Shown here: in pieces, positions 1 through 10,929 of the stretch
Layout: every line of letters starts with the position of its first letter
Position numbering within the stretch: position 1 is the stretch's first letter
Origin: Sebastes aleutianus
Lineage: Eukaryota > Chordata > Actinopteri > Perciformes > Sebastidae
Assembly (NCBI GenBank): GCA_916700875.1
Contig: CAKAKS010000013.1
Span: 9,388,617 to 9,452,616 of the forward strand
Reading direction: 5' to 3'
DNA: 64,000 nt
Notes under the pieces: model-generated
What the model was told of the DNA's origin: nothing
What the model saw: only the letters and a program-made list of their open reading frames with translations
Databases searched by the model: none
Translations under genes and position numbers: made by a program

Positions 1-297
1 CTTTAACTGGATCCTTAATAAAAGTTAACGGGGAAATAACAGATCGTGAAAATAAAAAACATTGTAATAAATGCAGAAAGTTATTCTAAGTCTGTTTGTC
101 AGGTTTTATAAAGCTCTTTCAGTGACAGACTGCTTCACTGAAGGAAGAAGCAGAGATACTGCAGGTCCTTCTGCTGCTGTTCAGAGCTTCAGTTAACACA
201 CATTATAACTAGATGGTGAATCAGAAGACAACTAAAATATAAAACCTTTAATCTGTGATCTGTCTTCACTCCGGTATAAAACTCAGTGATGTTGAGA
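1..297. repeat. Duplicated noncoding block X, copy 1
   Basis: This block recurs almost unchanged at 18822-19115 and more diverged at 3086-3417. At the third site it directly abuts the 3' flank of Ig unit U2. It is AT-rich, has no believable reading frame, and contains a conserved CTGCAGGTCCTTCTGCTGCTG core. It probably marks segmental duplication of the Ig locus or an unclassified dispersed repeat. The copy at the window start may be cut by the window edge. Confidence 0.8.
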
Positions 298-322
298 GGT
301 AAAGTTATCAGATCAGTCCGGT

Positions 323-582
323 CGGCAGTAGCGTCCAATCAGTAACTGATATCCAGTAAGGGGGCGTGTCTATCAGCAGCAGCGTCCAATCAGGAACTGA
401 TATCCAATAAGGGGGCGTGTCTATCAGCAGCAGCGTCCAATCAGGAACTGATATCCAATAAGGGGGCGTGTCTATCAGCAGCAGCGTCCAATCAGTAACT
501 GATATCCAATAAGGTGGCGTGTCTATCAGCAGCAGCGTCCAATCAGTAACTGATATCCAATAAGGTGGCGTGTCGGTTGGTA
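323..582. repeat. 51-bp minisatellite carrying CCAAT and GC-box motifs
   Basis: Five tandem units of 51 bp; successive GCGTCCAATC starts lie at 331, 382, 433, 484 and 535. Each unit holds two CCAAT-like boxes (CCAATCAG and TCCAATAAG) and most hold a GGGGGCGTG element. Single copies of the unit occur near 3445 and 58735. The unit is a multiple of three, so one strand stays open for about 140 codons; that frame is a by-product of the repeat. Confidence 0.85.
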
Positions 583-589
583 AAAGACT

Positions 590-745
590 TCTGTGAAGGA
601 TGCTCTGGTGTATCCTCGCTCCTCGCTCCTCGCTCCTCGGTGCAGAAATAAGAGCTTTGGGACGGTCTTCAAGATGGCGCACCAGGACAACTTCCGGTTC
701 AAGTGAGGATAAGGAGCGAGGAAACAATAATAAGAGCTTTGGGAT
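590..745. mobile_element. Short GAGG/CCTC-ended inverted-repeat element (MITE-like)
   Basis: Repeated CCTCGCTCCT at the left is mirrored by AGGAGCGAGGAAAC at the right, enclosing AAGAGCTTTGGGA and CAAGATGGCGCACC. Close relatives lie at 3505-3640 and 58790-58960. No coding capacity. The terminal inverted repeats and dispersed copies suggest a non-autonomous DNA transposon, family unknown. Confidence 0.5.
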
Positions 746-2390
746 GCACCCCTAGTCTAGTGAGTTCATCCTGGCTTAATTGGTTTCACGAAGGCCAAGC
801 CAGGCTGAAGAGGAGCGACTAGGTTGAGCCAGGTGTTAGTAATTCAGAGATCTCACGTACCACTGTGCCGGAGTTGTACGAGCGTCTACTGGCATAGATA
901 TGATAAATGTGGGGGGTATTTTATCAGTATGATCTATCTTCGGATACAGTGAAGTGGCAATATGTGTGTGTGATTACCAGTGGTAGAAAATGCACTTACT
1001 CCAGTGTACGTAAGTAAAATGTTAACACATCTGTACTTTATTTGAGTATTTCAATTCTACTTCCATTCCACTTGTTACATCTCAGGAATGATTGGAAGAA
1101 GTGCTCTATGAAGTAACTCAAGGGAACGAGATAACACAAATGTTCTCCTAGGTGTTTAGGGGGGCAACGTACCAGTGTGCCAGCGCACACTGGAATAATT
1201 TATCTGACTAACCCTAAACAGAATGACAGGTACTAAATGTGGCTCCCTACGATACAGCAGAAACAGGAGAAAAGATGGTGGTTCACCTCGACCACTGAAG
1301 TCTATCTTTAGCAACAAAGAAAACCTACAACACGTTACACAATTAGGAAGCCAACTAGGGCACTAAGGCTACTGATTCACCTGTAGATCACAGCTTTAAC
1401 ACGAAGGTTTGGAGGCCGAGGACAGAACAAGACTGCTGTCAGACTACCTGAGCATTTTAAACTGCAGAGATGATGGTTGGACCAATCAGCAGCCGACACA
1501 CCTCCAGCCAATCAGAGAGAGAGAGAGAGCACCTAGATGGGAAACAAAGATCCTCACCAGACAAAGACACTCACTCTCACACAAAACACAAACACATAAA
1601 GATCCTCATAAGAAGGACAGACACTCACTCTGACACAAAACACAAACACATAAAGATCCTCATAAGACGGACAGACACTCCGTCTCCGAGAACGCTGGCT
1701 AAACTTCTTCCCCCTGCTCCTCAGCTTCTGTTCCTCAGTGTGCAGGTGTTTCCGTTTAACAGGTGACGGTGTTATCTGGTGACATTCAGCTAATATTATA
1801 CTTGTGATAACTTTTATTTAACTGGTTGACGTAGATAATAAATACAGAGGAGTATTTATTTAAAATGTATAAAGTATAATTCTAAGCTTTCCGTTTGTGT
1901 TTTCGACAGCTGCCGTCACTACAAGCGACCACGAGGTCGAGAGACGCTGGGCTATAGGCTGAGTGAGAGATGGGGAGCTGCTGTGAGATGCTAATGAGAT
2001 AATTGAAACAGCCTGACTGCTATTTACTGGATGATCCAGCAGAAAAAGGAAGCCTCCTGATTGGATGGGCCTGAGTGCCAAGTGGGCGGACCCAGGCCTA
2101 CATAGGCCCACCCACAGCTACGCAGCTGCTCTGTACCACAGCACAGCAACACACCAATAACCATCTGTTGATCTCGGTGCTGGTCAGACGTCTGTACAGC
2201 ACACACTTAACTTTACATACTGAGGGGATTAGAAAGAGCAGTAAATGATGATTTCAATGTCCACTGTCAGTATTCACAGTAACAGGATGGATTAATCACT
2301 GTTATTTCTTCCATTATCTTGTTTTTTTTTAACAGACCTCTGGTTGTTTGTTGATTTGTTTTCTATTTATTTCACTTCAGGGGTCTTTCC
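746..2390. other. Intergenic stretch without supported genes
   Basis: No exon of the local Ig family and no recognisable transposon protein found. The only clear structure is a two-copy direct repeat of about 55 bp at roughly 1562-1675 (ACACAAAACACAAACACATA followed by AAGATCCTCATAAGA). The short open frames here show no domain. Confidence 0.5.
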
Positions 2391-2394
2391 CATT

Positions 2395-3085
2395 TGTTCT
2401 TTTACACGGTTTGACTCCTCTCCTCGATTCCTCTCCTCTCCTCTCCTCGCGTCTTAGTCCCGCCCACGGGAGATGCGAGCGGAGGAGGCGAGGAAATATG
2501 TTTTTAGAGACATGAGACGTCGTTTCCTCTGAAGCGTCACGTGAAGCGACGTCCGTTTCTGATGACAGCAGCTGATCACATCTGGATCAGCTGTCAGTCG
2601 GCTTTAACAGCTGTTTATGTCTGAACTGATCTAATACTAATAAAGAAACAGAGTTATCAGAGCAGCAGTGTTTCTCTCTGTAGCCTGTTACCTGTTTAAC
2701 AAACACCTGCACATGAATAACAGCTGCAGTCTGTATTTCTACTGTGGACTGAGTCCTGCTTAGAGGACCAGGAACCATCTCTACTGTGGACTGAGTCCTG
2801 CTTAGAGGACCAGGAACCATCTCTACTGTGGACTGAGTCATGCTTAGAGGACCAGGAACCATCTCTACTGGAACAATATCTTTATATTATTCATTCATTA
2901 TTAGCGTCTGTATTAATTTATATTCTAACAGTAGAAATAATGTATCAGGCTGAATGTTTCAGGGAAAAGTGAAATGATGTAACTCATATCAAACCCGATG
3001 CTCAGGAATTATCAGCCTCATGTGACTGAATGCAAATTACTTAAATGATGTAAAAGGTATAAAAGACAGACTCTCCTTCTCTCTC
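2395..3085. repeat. Segmental duplication shared with 18225-18800, with a 42-bp triple repeat
   Basis: From the CCTC/GAGG inverted-repeat element (about 2400-2500) through the TCACGTGAAGCGACGTCC region to 3085, the order of sequence matches 18225-18800. Within it, a 42-bp unit (ACTGTGGACTGAGTCCTGCT then TAGAGGACCAGGAACC) is present three times at 2738-2868 but once at about 18510. No gene seen. Confidence 0.75.
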
Positions 3086-3417
3086 TGACTTTAACTGGAT
3101 CCTTAATAAAAGTTAATGAGTGAAATAACAGATCATCAAAAGAAATCTCTTTCTAATAAATAAAGAAAATTGATTGAAGTCTGTTGTCAGTTTTTATAAA
3201 CCCCTCTCAGTGTCAGACTCCTTCAGTGACGGTGTGTGAAGCAGAGCTCCTGCAGGTCCTTCTGCTGCTGGAACACTTCACCATCAACATGTTCCGTCTG
3301 CTGTTCACACCTACAGTTAACACAGATTATAACTAGATGGTGAATCAGAAGACAACTAAACTATAAAACTGTTAATCTGTGATCTGTCTTCACTCCGGTA
3401 TGAAACTCCAGTGATGT
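3086..3417. repeat. Duplicated noncoding block X, copy 2 (diverged)
   Basis: Matches 1-297 and 18822-19115 with indels, including an extra segment between the two CTGCTGCTG stretches. It follows the 42-bp repeat region in the same order as at 18.2-19.1 kb, so the whole 2.4-3.4 kb interval is one duplicated unit. Confidence 0.75.
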
Positions 3418-3504
3418 TGATGTATCAGATCAGTCCGATCGGCAGCAGCTTCCAATCAATAACTGATATCCAGTAAGGGGGCGTGTCTGTCGGACACTGG
3501 AGGA

Positions 3505-3640
3505 GACAATGGTGTATCCTCGCTCATGTCTCCTCCAGCAAGCCTCCTCGCTCCTCGATCCTCGCTCCTCGATGCGCATTTTAAGAATTGGGACGTCCTT
3601 CAAGATGGAGCGAGGAGATCGATTTCTGGGTCACAGCTAA
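3505..3640. mobile_element. MITE-like GAGG inverted-repeat element, second copy
   Basis: CCTCGCTCCTCG runs at the left, an internal AAGATGGAGCGAGGAG at the right. Similar to 590-745 and 58790-58960. Noncoding. Confidence 0.45.
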
Positions 3641-3689
3641 ATATGACTAAAATAAAACGACTAAATATAAAACAGTGCAAATTATTCTC

Positions 3690-3835
3690 AACACATTTCT
3701 TCAAAAAAATGAAATAAAAACATTTACAGGATAAATATAATATATCAACTAAAGTATTTCCACATTACCTCTTCTGTCTTACAGGACCAAACGAGATGCT
3801 CAGCCTGGCTTCATCCTCAAACCTCTTTGTTTTCC
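3690..3835 (-). promoter_or_regulatory. Orphan 5' exon cassette of the Ig family
   Basis: On the minus strand this is the family's noncoding first exon. It ends with a donor (GACAGAAGAG|GTAATG, exon end at 3769) and is followed by the conserved start of intron 1 (AATATATTAT-rich). No signal, V or membrane exon lies downstream in the minus direction as far as base 1, so the cassette is separated from any coding unit in the window. On the opposite strand the exon yields a signal-peptide-like frame, which I do not accept as a gene. Confidence 0.55.
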
Positions 3836-3867
3836 TCCTTCTTGTACTGCTCCATAGTGATGTTACG

Positions 3868-5060
3868 TGGTGTGCCGAGGCTTCGGAGCGCGTTTCGAGT
3901 AATCCAGGAAGTTTCCTGCGATGCGCGTATCGGGGCTTGTATCGTTCTAGACCAATGACGTCATTGATGACATCCGAAGCCTCGCTGCCCGGCCGTACCG
4001 CTGACTGGTTCAGGAAGTGGTTCAGACCTTCACTGGTTCAACCAATAACACTTTCCAGAAGTGACACAGAACACTAATATTACCCCTCCTGCAATTATTA
4101 TATTATATTACACTACACTACAATTATTGACCAAAGGATTGGTTTACACACATAAGATGCATTACTCACAAAACAATTACAGTTTATTATACATGTATCT
4201 TATAAACTCTTATAAAAAAATATACTTACTAAATAGACATTTTATTATATATGATATATATATAAATTGATTACATGGTAATAGATATTTTTTCATTGTT
4301 TATAGTCATTCCCAACAGCCTTTACTGGCGCAAGATACATTATATCACAGATCTGTGGTCCCAGTAGACCACAACCAGCACTGCTCCCAGTAGACCACAA
4401 CCAGCACTGCTCCCAGTAGACCACAACCAGCACTGCTCCCAGTAGACCACAACCAGCACGGCTCCCAGTAGAGCACCTACACTTACACACCAAGAACTGA
4501 CAAACTGACAATAACCTGATATTTTCAGGTGGATTTTCATTTAATTCTCACTGTGCAATATCATTTTCCACTTGTGCAAATTTGTTAATAGTCTGTTTAT
4601 TGTCAATACTGTATATACTGCTCCTATTTTTATACTTCCTTATATTAAATGGTTCATATTTTGTTGCACTTTGTTTAACTCTTTTTTTACTGTGTTAGCT
4701 AATGCATCTTGTTTTTTGCACTATCCCCTTTGCTGCTGTACACTGCAAAGGTCCCCACTGCTGGACTAATAAAGGAATATCTTATCTTATCTTATCTTAT
4801 CACATGGTTAAGATCATATCTGCCTGTTTTACACTCTTTGACCACCAGGTGGTTTCGTGAGCACATGAAGCCTCGAGCAATGAACCCTTTTCCGAACCAA
4901 TTTGCTGGAAAGCTTCAAAGCTTCATGAGGCTTCATCTCGCCATCACTACTGCTCCATCCTCTGATTACAGTGAGTTGGTCTATTACTGCTACCACCATC
5001 TTCTTCTCCTTCTTCTGCTGCTTCTGCTTCTTCTTCTTCTTCTTCTTCTTCTTTGAGGTT
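3868..5060. mobile_element. Retro- and DNA-transposon debris
   Basis: Three pieces are visible. A segment at 3868-4050 rich in GAGGCTTCGG/CCGAAGCCTCG resembles DNA-transposon ends, with related GCTTCATGAGGCTTCA at about 4918-4935. A 26-bp tandem repeat (CCCAGTAGACCACAACCAGC core) occurs four to five times at 4358-4475. A retroelement 3' end at about 4725-4800 reads ACTAATAAAGGAATATC and then runs into (TTATC)n. A CTT/CTG triplet run fills 5000-5053. No intact gene. Confidence 0.5.
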
Positions 5061-5174
5061 TATTCGCAGCTGGCAAACAACGTTTTGGTGCCTTACCGCC
5101 ACCAGCTGGTCTGGAGTGTGGATCATTCTGACTAATAATTACTATATTCAAAAAAGAAAAAAAGAAAACAAACA

Positions 5175-7960
5175 ACCTCATATTTTTCTTATCATATTAA
5201 TTTGTCTGAGATTCTGAATTAATATTCTATAACACTCATTTAGTGAGTTCTTTTGTAGAATATCTATTAAATCAAAGTGTACTTTAATCTCTTTCTTCCT
5301 CATATCTCTCACGATGCAACACGACATGCTCCACCGTTTCCTCTTGTCCACAGTAATCACATCTACCTGAGTCATGTTCACCTGTTTTAAATAGTGTGCT
5401 GTTTAGTCCAGTGTGTCCAAATCTAAGTCTTGATCTGATTGTCTCATCTCTCCTGTTCCTTCCTATTAAACACCTCATTTCTCCCACTTTCCTCTGAACT
5501 CTGTAGAACCACCGTCCTTTCCTCTCTTCCTCCCATTGCTTCTTCCACCTTTCCCTCAGTCTCTGTTTAATAATGCTCTTCATCAGTCTCTGTTTAATAA
5601 TGCTCTTCATCAGTCTGTGTTTAATAACGCTCTTCATCTCTGTTTAATAATGCTCTTCATTTCTGTTTAATAATGCTCTTCATTTCTGTTTAATAATGCT
5701 CTTCATTTCTGTTAATAATGCTCTTAATTTCTGTTTAATAATGCTCTTCATTTCTGTTTAATAATGCTCTTCATTTCTGTTTAATAATGCTCTTCATTTC
5801 TGTTAATAATGCACTTAATTTCTGTTTAATAATGCTCTTAATTTCTGTTTAATAATGCTCTTCATTTCTGTTTAATAATGCTCTTCATTTCTGTTTAATA
5901 ATGCTCTTCATTTCTGTTAATAATGCACTTAATTTCTGTTTAATAATGCACTTAATTTCTGTTAATAATGCTCTTAATTTCTGTTTAATAATGCTCTTCA
6001 TTTCTGTTTAATAATGCTCTTAATTTCTGTTTAATAATGCTCTTAATTTCTGTTAATAATGCACTTAATTTCTGTTTAATAATGCTCTTAATTTCTGTTT
6101 AATAATGCTCTTCATTTCTGTTTAATAATGCACTTAATTTCTGTTTAATAATGCACTTAATTTCTGTTTAATAATGCTCTTAATTTCTGTTTAATAATGC
6201 TCTTCATTTCTGTTTAATAATGCTCTTCATTTCTGTTTAATAATGCTCTTCATTTCTGTTAATAATGCACTTAATTTCTGTTTAATAATGCACTTAATTT
6301 CTGTTAATAATGCTCTTAATTTCTGTTTAATAATGCTCTTCATTTCTGTTTAATAATGCTCTTAATTTCTGTTTAATAATGCTCTTAATTTCTGTTAATA
6401 ATGCACTTAATTTCTGTTTAATAATGCTCTTAATTTCTGTTTAATAATGCTCTTCATTTCTGTTTAATAATGCTCTTCATTTCTGTTTAATAATGCTCTT
6501 CATTTCTGTTTAATAACGCACTTAATTTCTGTTTAATAATGCACTTAATTTCTGTTAATAATGCTCTTAATTTCTGTTTAATAATGCTCTTCATCAGTCT
6601 CTGTTTAATAATGCTCTTCATCTCTGTTTTGCTGAAGCTGTCAAATCAATGTCGTTATTGTCTGTAAGCTTCTGAGCAACCTTCTCTACCACTTCATTTC
6701 CTTTGACCCCTATGTGTGCTGGTATCCATACACATATTACTGTTAAGCCCCATCATTTGAATCCTGTATAATGTTTATTTCAATCAAGCTGTCTGGTCTG
6801 CTGTCTGAATGACTGAACTGTAAACTAACTAGTGATGAACTTGAGTCTGAGCAGATGATTGCTCTCAATGGTCTGTCCTCCTCTCTCCACTGCACTGTGA
6901 ACAGTATTGAGAGCATTTCTCCTGTAAACTGATAAATCATCACGGACCCTTTTCCCTACTTGGATTTGAAACTCTGGTTCAATAAATGCAACTCCTATTT
7001 TACTAACTAAACTCTTTGATGCATCTGTGTTGATCTGAATGTAACCATGGTAACTATCAATATCAGCCTGTATGGTCTGTGAATTGATAATAAACCTAAT
7101 TTCTAATAATGTAAGATCTACAGAGACATCAGGAAGTATCCAAGGTGGTATTGTTAGTAATGGTGCTGTTGGACTAATGTTTGATTGATCTATTTCAAAT
7201 TATTTTGCTTTCTGGATCACTGTCCATCCAAAGCTTTCTGTTTCCTTCTTTTCCTTTTCCCAACAAGGTTTTAAAGTGTCTTGTGTTGGATGATCTTGAT
7301 TATGGACCTGTAAATGAACCCAGTAGCTAAGTGATAGCTGTATCCTTCTCATTTCTAATGGCATTTCTCCCATTTCTACCTGTAATGCTGCTATTGGAGG
7401 CGTTCTAAATGCACCTGTACATAGTCTCAGAGCCTGATATTGTATGGTATCCAACGTTTTTAAAGACGTGTTCTTCCTTTTCTAAAGCCGCTCTGATATT
7501 TAAATATATATCCTTTACTTTCTATATAATAGGTCAACCTTTCATTTATCATTTTCTCCATTATTTTACAGATGTTTGATGTTAAAACAGCTGGTCTATA
7601 ATTCCCCGGTTTGGGTATTGGCACTATCACAGCCTCCTTCCAGATTTCTGGCAGCTTCCCACCCTCCCAAGCTTTATTATACAGCTCTACTGAAATATCC
7701 TTCGATGATTCACTTCGATGGTTTAACATTGTATAACTACTCTGGTCTTTGCCTGGTGTTGATACCTTGGTTTTCTTGAGACAACGGTTCAGTTCTTCTT
7801 TTGTAAATGGCTTGTTTAATAGGTCGTCGGTGTCTTCCTCCTGCTCTAATAGTTCTTTATTCTCTGCTATTGTATTTTCTATTTTTCCTTCTTCACTAAT
7901 ATTATCTGGACTGTTTCTCTGCTTTCTCCTCATCTCTCACTGCTGTTGTATCAGCATCAG
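5175..7960 (-). mobile_element. Degenerate RNase H-bearing LINE (I/Nimb-like), internally deleted
   Basis: Read on the minus strand. The segment 7933-7460 encodes the N-terminal part of a reverse transcriptase: FTKEELNRCLKKTK, then PGNYRPAVLTSNICKIMEKM, then QSGFRKGR. It stops there. The catalytic palm is missing, and the sequence jumps to a downstream piece at 7454-7200 (IQYQALRLCTGAF, ALQVEMGEMPLE) typical of the region before RNase H. RNase H relics (ICSDSSSSL, FSHSDSRPD) follow at about 6943-6743. The C-terminal segment at 5637-5284 (RLRFGHTGLNS, then CDYCGQEETVEHVVLH) has a Cys2-His2-like knuckle. A 1-kb minisatellite has expanded inside it. Dead copy: the palm is absent and the frame is broken. 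Confidence 0.8.
5565..6626. repeat. Minisatellite born inside the LINE
   Basis: About 1 kb of 22-23-bp units based on TCTGTTTAATAATGCTCTTC, roughly 45 copies, with minor variants (CTTCAT/CTTAAT, GCTCTT/GCACTT). At both edges the unit is 27 bp and still in frame with the LINE, encoding MKSIIKQRL on the minus strand. The array therefore arose by amplification of that codon block. Higher-order blocks are visible: 5710-5960 and 6030-6290 repeat the same order of variants. Confidence 0.9.
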
Positions 7961-8079
7961 TTATTACTGGATGGTGGGCAGGTCTATGCCTCACCTCTAC
8001 CGTGAAGCAGGTCGCTCCGACTTACAACAATGGAAAATATTATAGAGTATGAATTCGTACACTAACAGTACTTTCATAA

Positions 8080-9000
8080 GAAACCTGGAAGTTATGTTTG
8101 CACAATAAGTGAGACAAGATTTGTCTCAATTCCAACACCGCCCCCCGACTTTAACGTTCAGCAGTTCACTACAGTAACAGAGTGTTTCTGCCACTACGAG
8201 CATTTCTAAGTCCCAGCAATGACATCTGGGATTTTTTATTAAAACTTCTAGAGCAATGCTTTACAAACATATACACAGTGTTATTCATCATATTGACATT
8301 ACAAATAATGTGATTTAATAAAATCTATGGAGCATTTTATGGGTCCAAACATCACTTTTTATTCATGTCCCACAACTGTGGTCTCAATGTTGAGATACAT
8401 CAAATGAGCTAATTCAATTATAATATGACATTATTTCAAATGGAACTGTTTCATATTCATATTACTTTACACCATATTGAAATCATTCATTTGTTTACTA
8501 ATCATATATAATTGTTTTCATCTATGGTGAAGTCATTAGACATTAGAATTACAATATCTGTCATAAAAAACAACATATTTTATATTTTGTGTTGATGAAG
8601 ATTGACATCTGTTGTTACTGTCTACATCTTTCAGGGTGTAGAGAAAATGTTTTTATATCAATATTTACAATGATGCACAAAGCTTGATGAAAATGAATTT
8701 AAATGTCTTCAAAATATTATAGAAATTAAAAAAGGAAAATAAAAAAAATGAACGTTACTGTAAAGTTGCAGTCAGGACATTTAGTAAAAGAATAAGTGAT
8801 GAAAAACATAAAAAAGAAAAATGTTACACATTAAAATCTTAAAAACTCTAAAGGGCCACAGTGAAGGAATCACTACATTTACAGTATGAACACATTATAA
8901 AGTTAAGGTAACTGTGAAAGGTAACAATATCATCAGTAAACAGAGGACATAAAACACATGATTGATAACAGCTGGAGGGAAAACTGAACCAACTTACAGC
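8080..9000 (-). other. 3' flank of Ig unit U1
   Basis: Minus-strand sequence downstream of the U1 last exon. It matches the 3' flanks of U4 (34800-35440), U6 (39100-39640), U7 (43760-44110), U8 (51700-52110) and U9 (54850-55160). Shared landmarks are a CCCACAACTGTGGTCTCAA block, a TCTAATGTC...CTTC block and, at 8175-8225, the TTTCTGCCACTACGAGCATT segment. Probably 3'-UTR plus flank, useful for defining the duplication unit. No coding frame. Confidence 0.7.
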
Positions 9001-9234
9001 TAAATCTTAATGATGAACTCTTCATACAGTGATGATGAGTTAAGGTTAGGCATTGACCTCTATTGATTGAGGTTAGGATAGGTCTTGGAGGTTACCTTCT
9101 AGACAAGACCGTATCTCACCACTGGAGGTTGTCGCTTGGTTAGACGTGATGGGTTGTTCCTCTGAGGATCTTATTGGCTGTACGGCTGTATAGATGTTTC
9201 CTCTATTACCAGTAGATTTATGAAGGAAGGCAAA
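9001..9234 (-). pseudogene. U1 relic of cytoplasmic-tail coding sequence
   Basis: After the TAA at 9235-9237 the minus strand continues with recognisable family tail: FAFLHKSTG, RGNIY, SSEEQPI, RSCLEGNLQ and finally SLYEEFIIKI followed by TAG. Compared with U8, the segment carrying the CENSCETRCP cluster and all but one of the 27-bp repeat units is deleted. It shows that the tail was lost, not never present. Confidence 0.75.
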
Positions 9235-10327
9235 TTAGAGTCCAACACAGAGAGCCAGTAGAGCTGCTGTCAGTACAACGTAGAGGCCGATCCTTCCCCG
9301 ACTCTCTGGTTGTGAGCTCATTGTTGGTCTCCGAGGTTTGGGCTCATCAGCAGCTGCTGTAAAGGACAGAAAATAAAATGTGTGTGATTGTCTGAAGTTT
9401 CACACTAAACTAAAATGATACGACGACAAACTGAGACTTTCTGGACTTCAAACATAATGTTTTAAATTGACAAACATCATGTGTGTGATTCATGGAGCAA
9501 TTCAAACAGGATCCAAAACATATTTATCTCTCTCCGTTGACTAGCGTTCATATTTATTCAGAAATCAGGTCCCATGGTGGTCCACTAGAAGAGGAGGGAC
9601 TTCACCTCTCTATGGAGTTCACAGTGTTAGCCGCCATGTTGGAACAGTGTTTTGCCCTCCAGGCTCTGAGCCAGTCGAGACTGCAGCATGCTAACATGCT
9701 AAACTAAGATGTGTTTAGCACTAGCAGGGCTGTAGACTCTTAGTCTGGTTTCACTGACTGACTTCTACTGAATACACTCACCTGTGACATTGAGGCGACA
9801 TATCTCAAAGTCCCAACCATCATCTGTCTGCACGTTACACCGGTACCAACCAGAGTCATTAATCCTGAGTCTGGACATGTGAAGTCTGATTCGTCCGTCT
9901 CTGAGGACGTCTTTGTCCCACCGGACTCGTCCTGCAAACTGTTCATCCTGAGACTCTGAGTCATCCAAACCTTCATTGAAATGAAACAGGACTGGGTACA
10001 TGAGATAATCTAACAGTTCACAGGTGATATTAAGTGAGTTGGAGGAACTGTTGGTTCTGGTTATGAACATCCACTCCAGTGTGATGTTGTGGTTCTCCTC
10101 TGCCTGATAGGAGGTCTGTGTCACATTCACTGCAAATGCTCCTGTAGAGGAGACAGAGAGGGAAAGTGAGCAGCAGACAAACTGACAACTTGAACATGTC
10201 AAACTCCATCTAGAGATGTTTGTCTGAAAGTGTATTTAGTGTTTGTGGATAATAAAGTGAAGGTCAACTAACCAGAGACACAGGAGGTCAGACTGAGGAG
10301 CAGCAGGATGCTGCAGATCATCTTCAT
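9235..10327 (-). CDS. U1: single V-set Ig membrane protein, tail-less form
   Basis: Exons (minus): 10327-10273 signal peptide (MKMICSILLLLSLTSCVS), 10141-9782 V domain (360 nt), 9356-9235 stalk and membrane helix; both introns phase 1, with GT/AG borders. Predicted 178 aa. The V domain has Trp in the B-strand Cys position (LEWMF), Cys in the C strand (ITCELL), the F-strand Cys (DSGWYRCNV) and an extra G-strand Cys (EICRL). N-glycosylation sequons include NVT and NIT. The stalk is short (one RPTM motif) and the helix reads GLYVVLTAALLALCVGL. It ends at a TAA where U7/U8 have TGC, which removes the whole tail. Downstream sequence still resembles a tail (RSCLEG, SLYEEFIIKI) but lacks its middle. 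U4 has the same stop. It may be a tail-less surface protein or a young pseudogene. Function inferred only from the Ig fold; B7/PD-L1-like is the nearest resemblance. Confidence 0.6.
9360..9781 (-). other. U1 intron 3 with a foreign segment
   Basis: The ends match the other units (branch/acceptor side TTTATTTTCTGTCCTTTACAG; donor side GTGAGTGTATTCAGTAGAAG). The middle (about 9440-9680), which includes GTTAGCCGCCATGTTGG, is unlike the segment with the CCATTTTGG motif found in U2, U3, U5, U7, U8 and U9. It is probably a transposon-derived replacement. Confidence 0.5.
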
Positions 10328-10760
10328 CCTGTGAGAGGAGACAGAAACACATCAGATACAAGTTCAGTTATTACAGGTAGAACAGAGACAATCTACAGTC
10401 TGTCTTTAGTCCTCACAGTACTTCTTCCTCTGTGCTACTGATTACACATGACTGACCAGTGGACTGACACCAAGACAGGAACACTAATGTACTTCTGATA
10501 CAAGATGGACCCAGTTTAGTACATTAGATATTTACAACTGAGGAAGAACAGGAAGTATGATCTGCTTTGAGATCAACAGTGTTGAACACTCTCACCAAAC
10601 AGGTTTCCAGCTGACTCCTCATTAGATCAAACCTTCAATAAAATGTTATCAGACCAATCGTTACTCAATCTATACTCGCTCTTCAATGATTGTTGTAATA
10701 TTCGCTTGAACGACACTAAAGGACGAGGACACTACGAAGTGTTTTCATATTCACAATAGT
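10328..10760 (-). other. U1 intron 1 and upstream homology
   Basis: Minus-strand acceptor CTCCTCTCACAG|G sits one base before the ATG at 10327, so a 5' noncoding exon must lie upstream (higher coordinates). The following 400 bp are conserved before every intact signal exon (U2, U3, U7, U8, U9). Near 10720-10735 is a short version of the 11-bp GGACACTA repeat that is expanded in U2 and U7. Confidence 0.65.
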
Positions 10761-10929
10761 TAGAAAAACTAAACAGAAACTAATTTAGGCTGCTGCAGAG
10801 CTGTCACATTCGTGGTGCACAAAACGAGTAGTCGGCCCTATGCCATTCACATGACTAGTTAACATTAGTATACATCCACAGTAAGGTCGGGATAAGGAGA
10901 AGAAGACAGAGAGACAACGAGCCTAGAAA

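Noticed and set aside
3796..4077. Plus-strand frame starting with a signal-peptide-like MLSLASSSNLFVFLLL, repeated at 61151
   Set aside because: It is antisense to the family's noncoding first exon, has no domain after the hydrophobic stretch, and the two copies diverge out of frame after about 20 codons.
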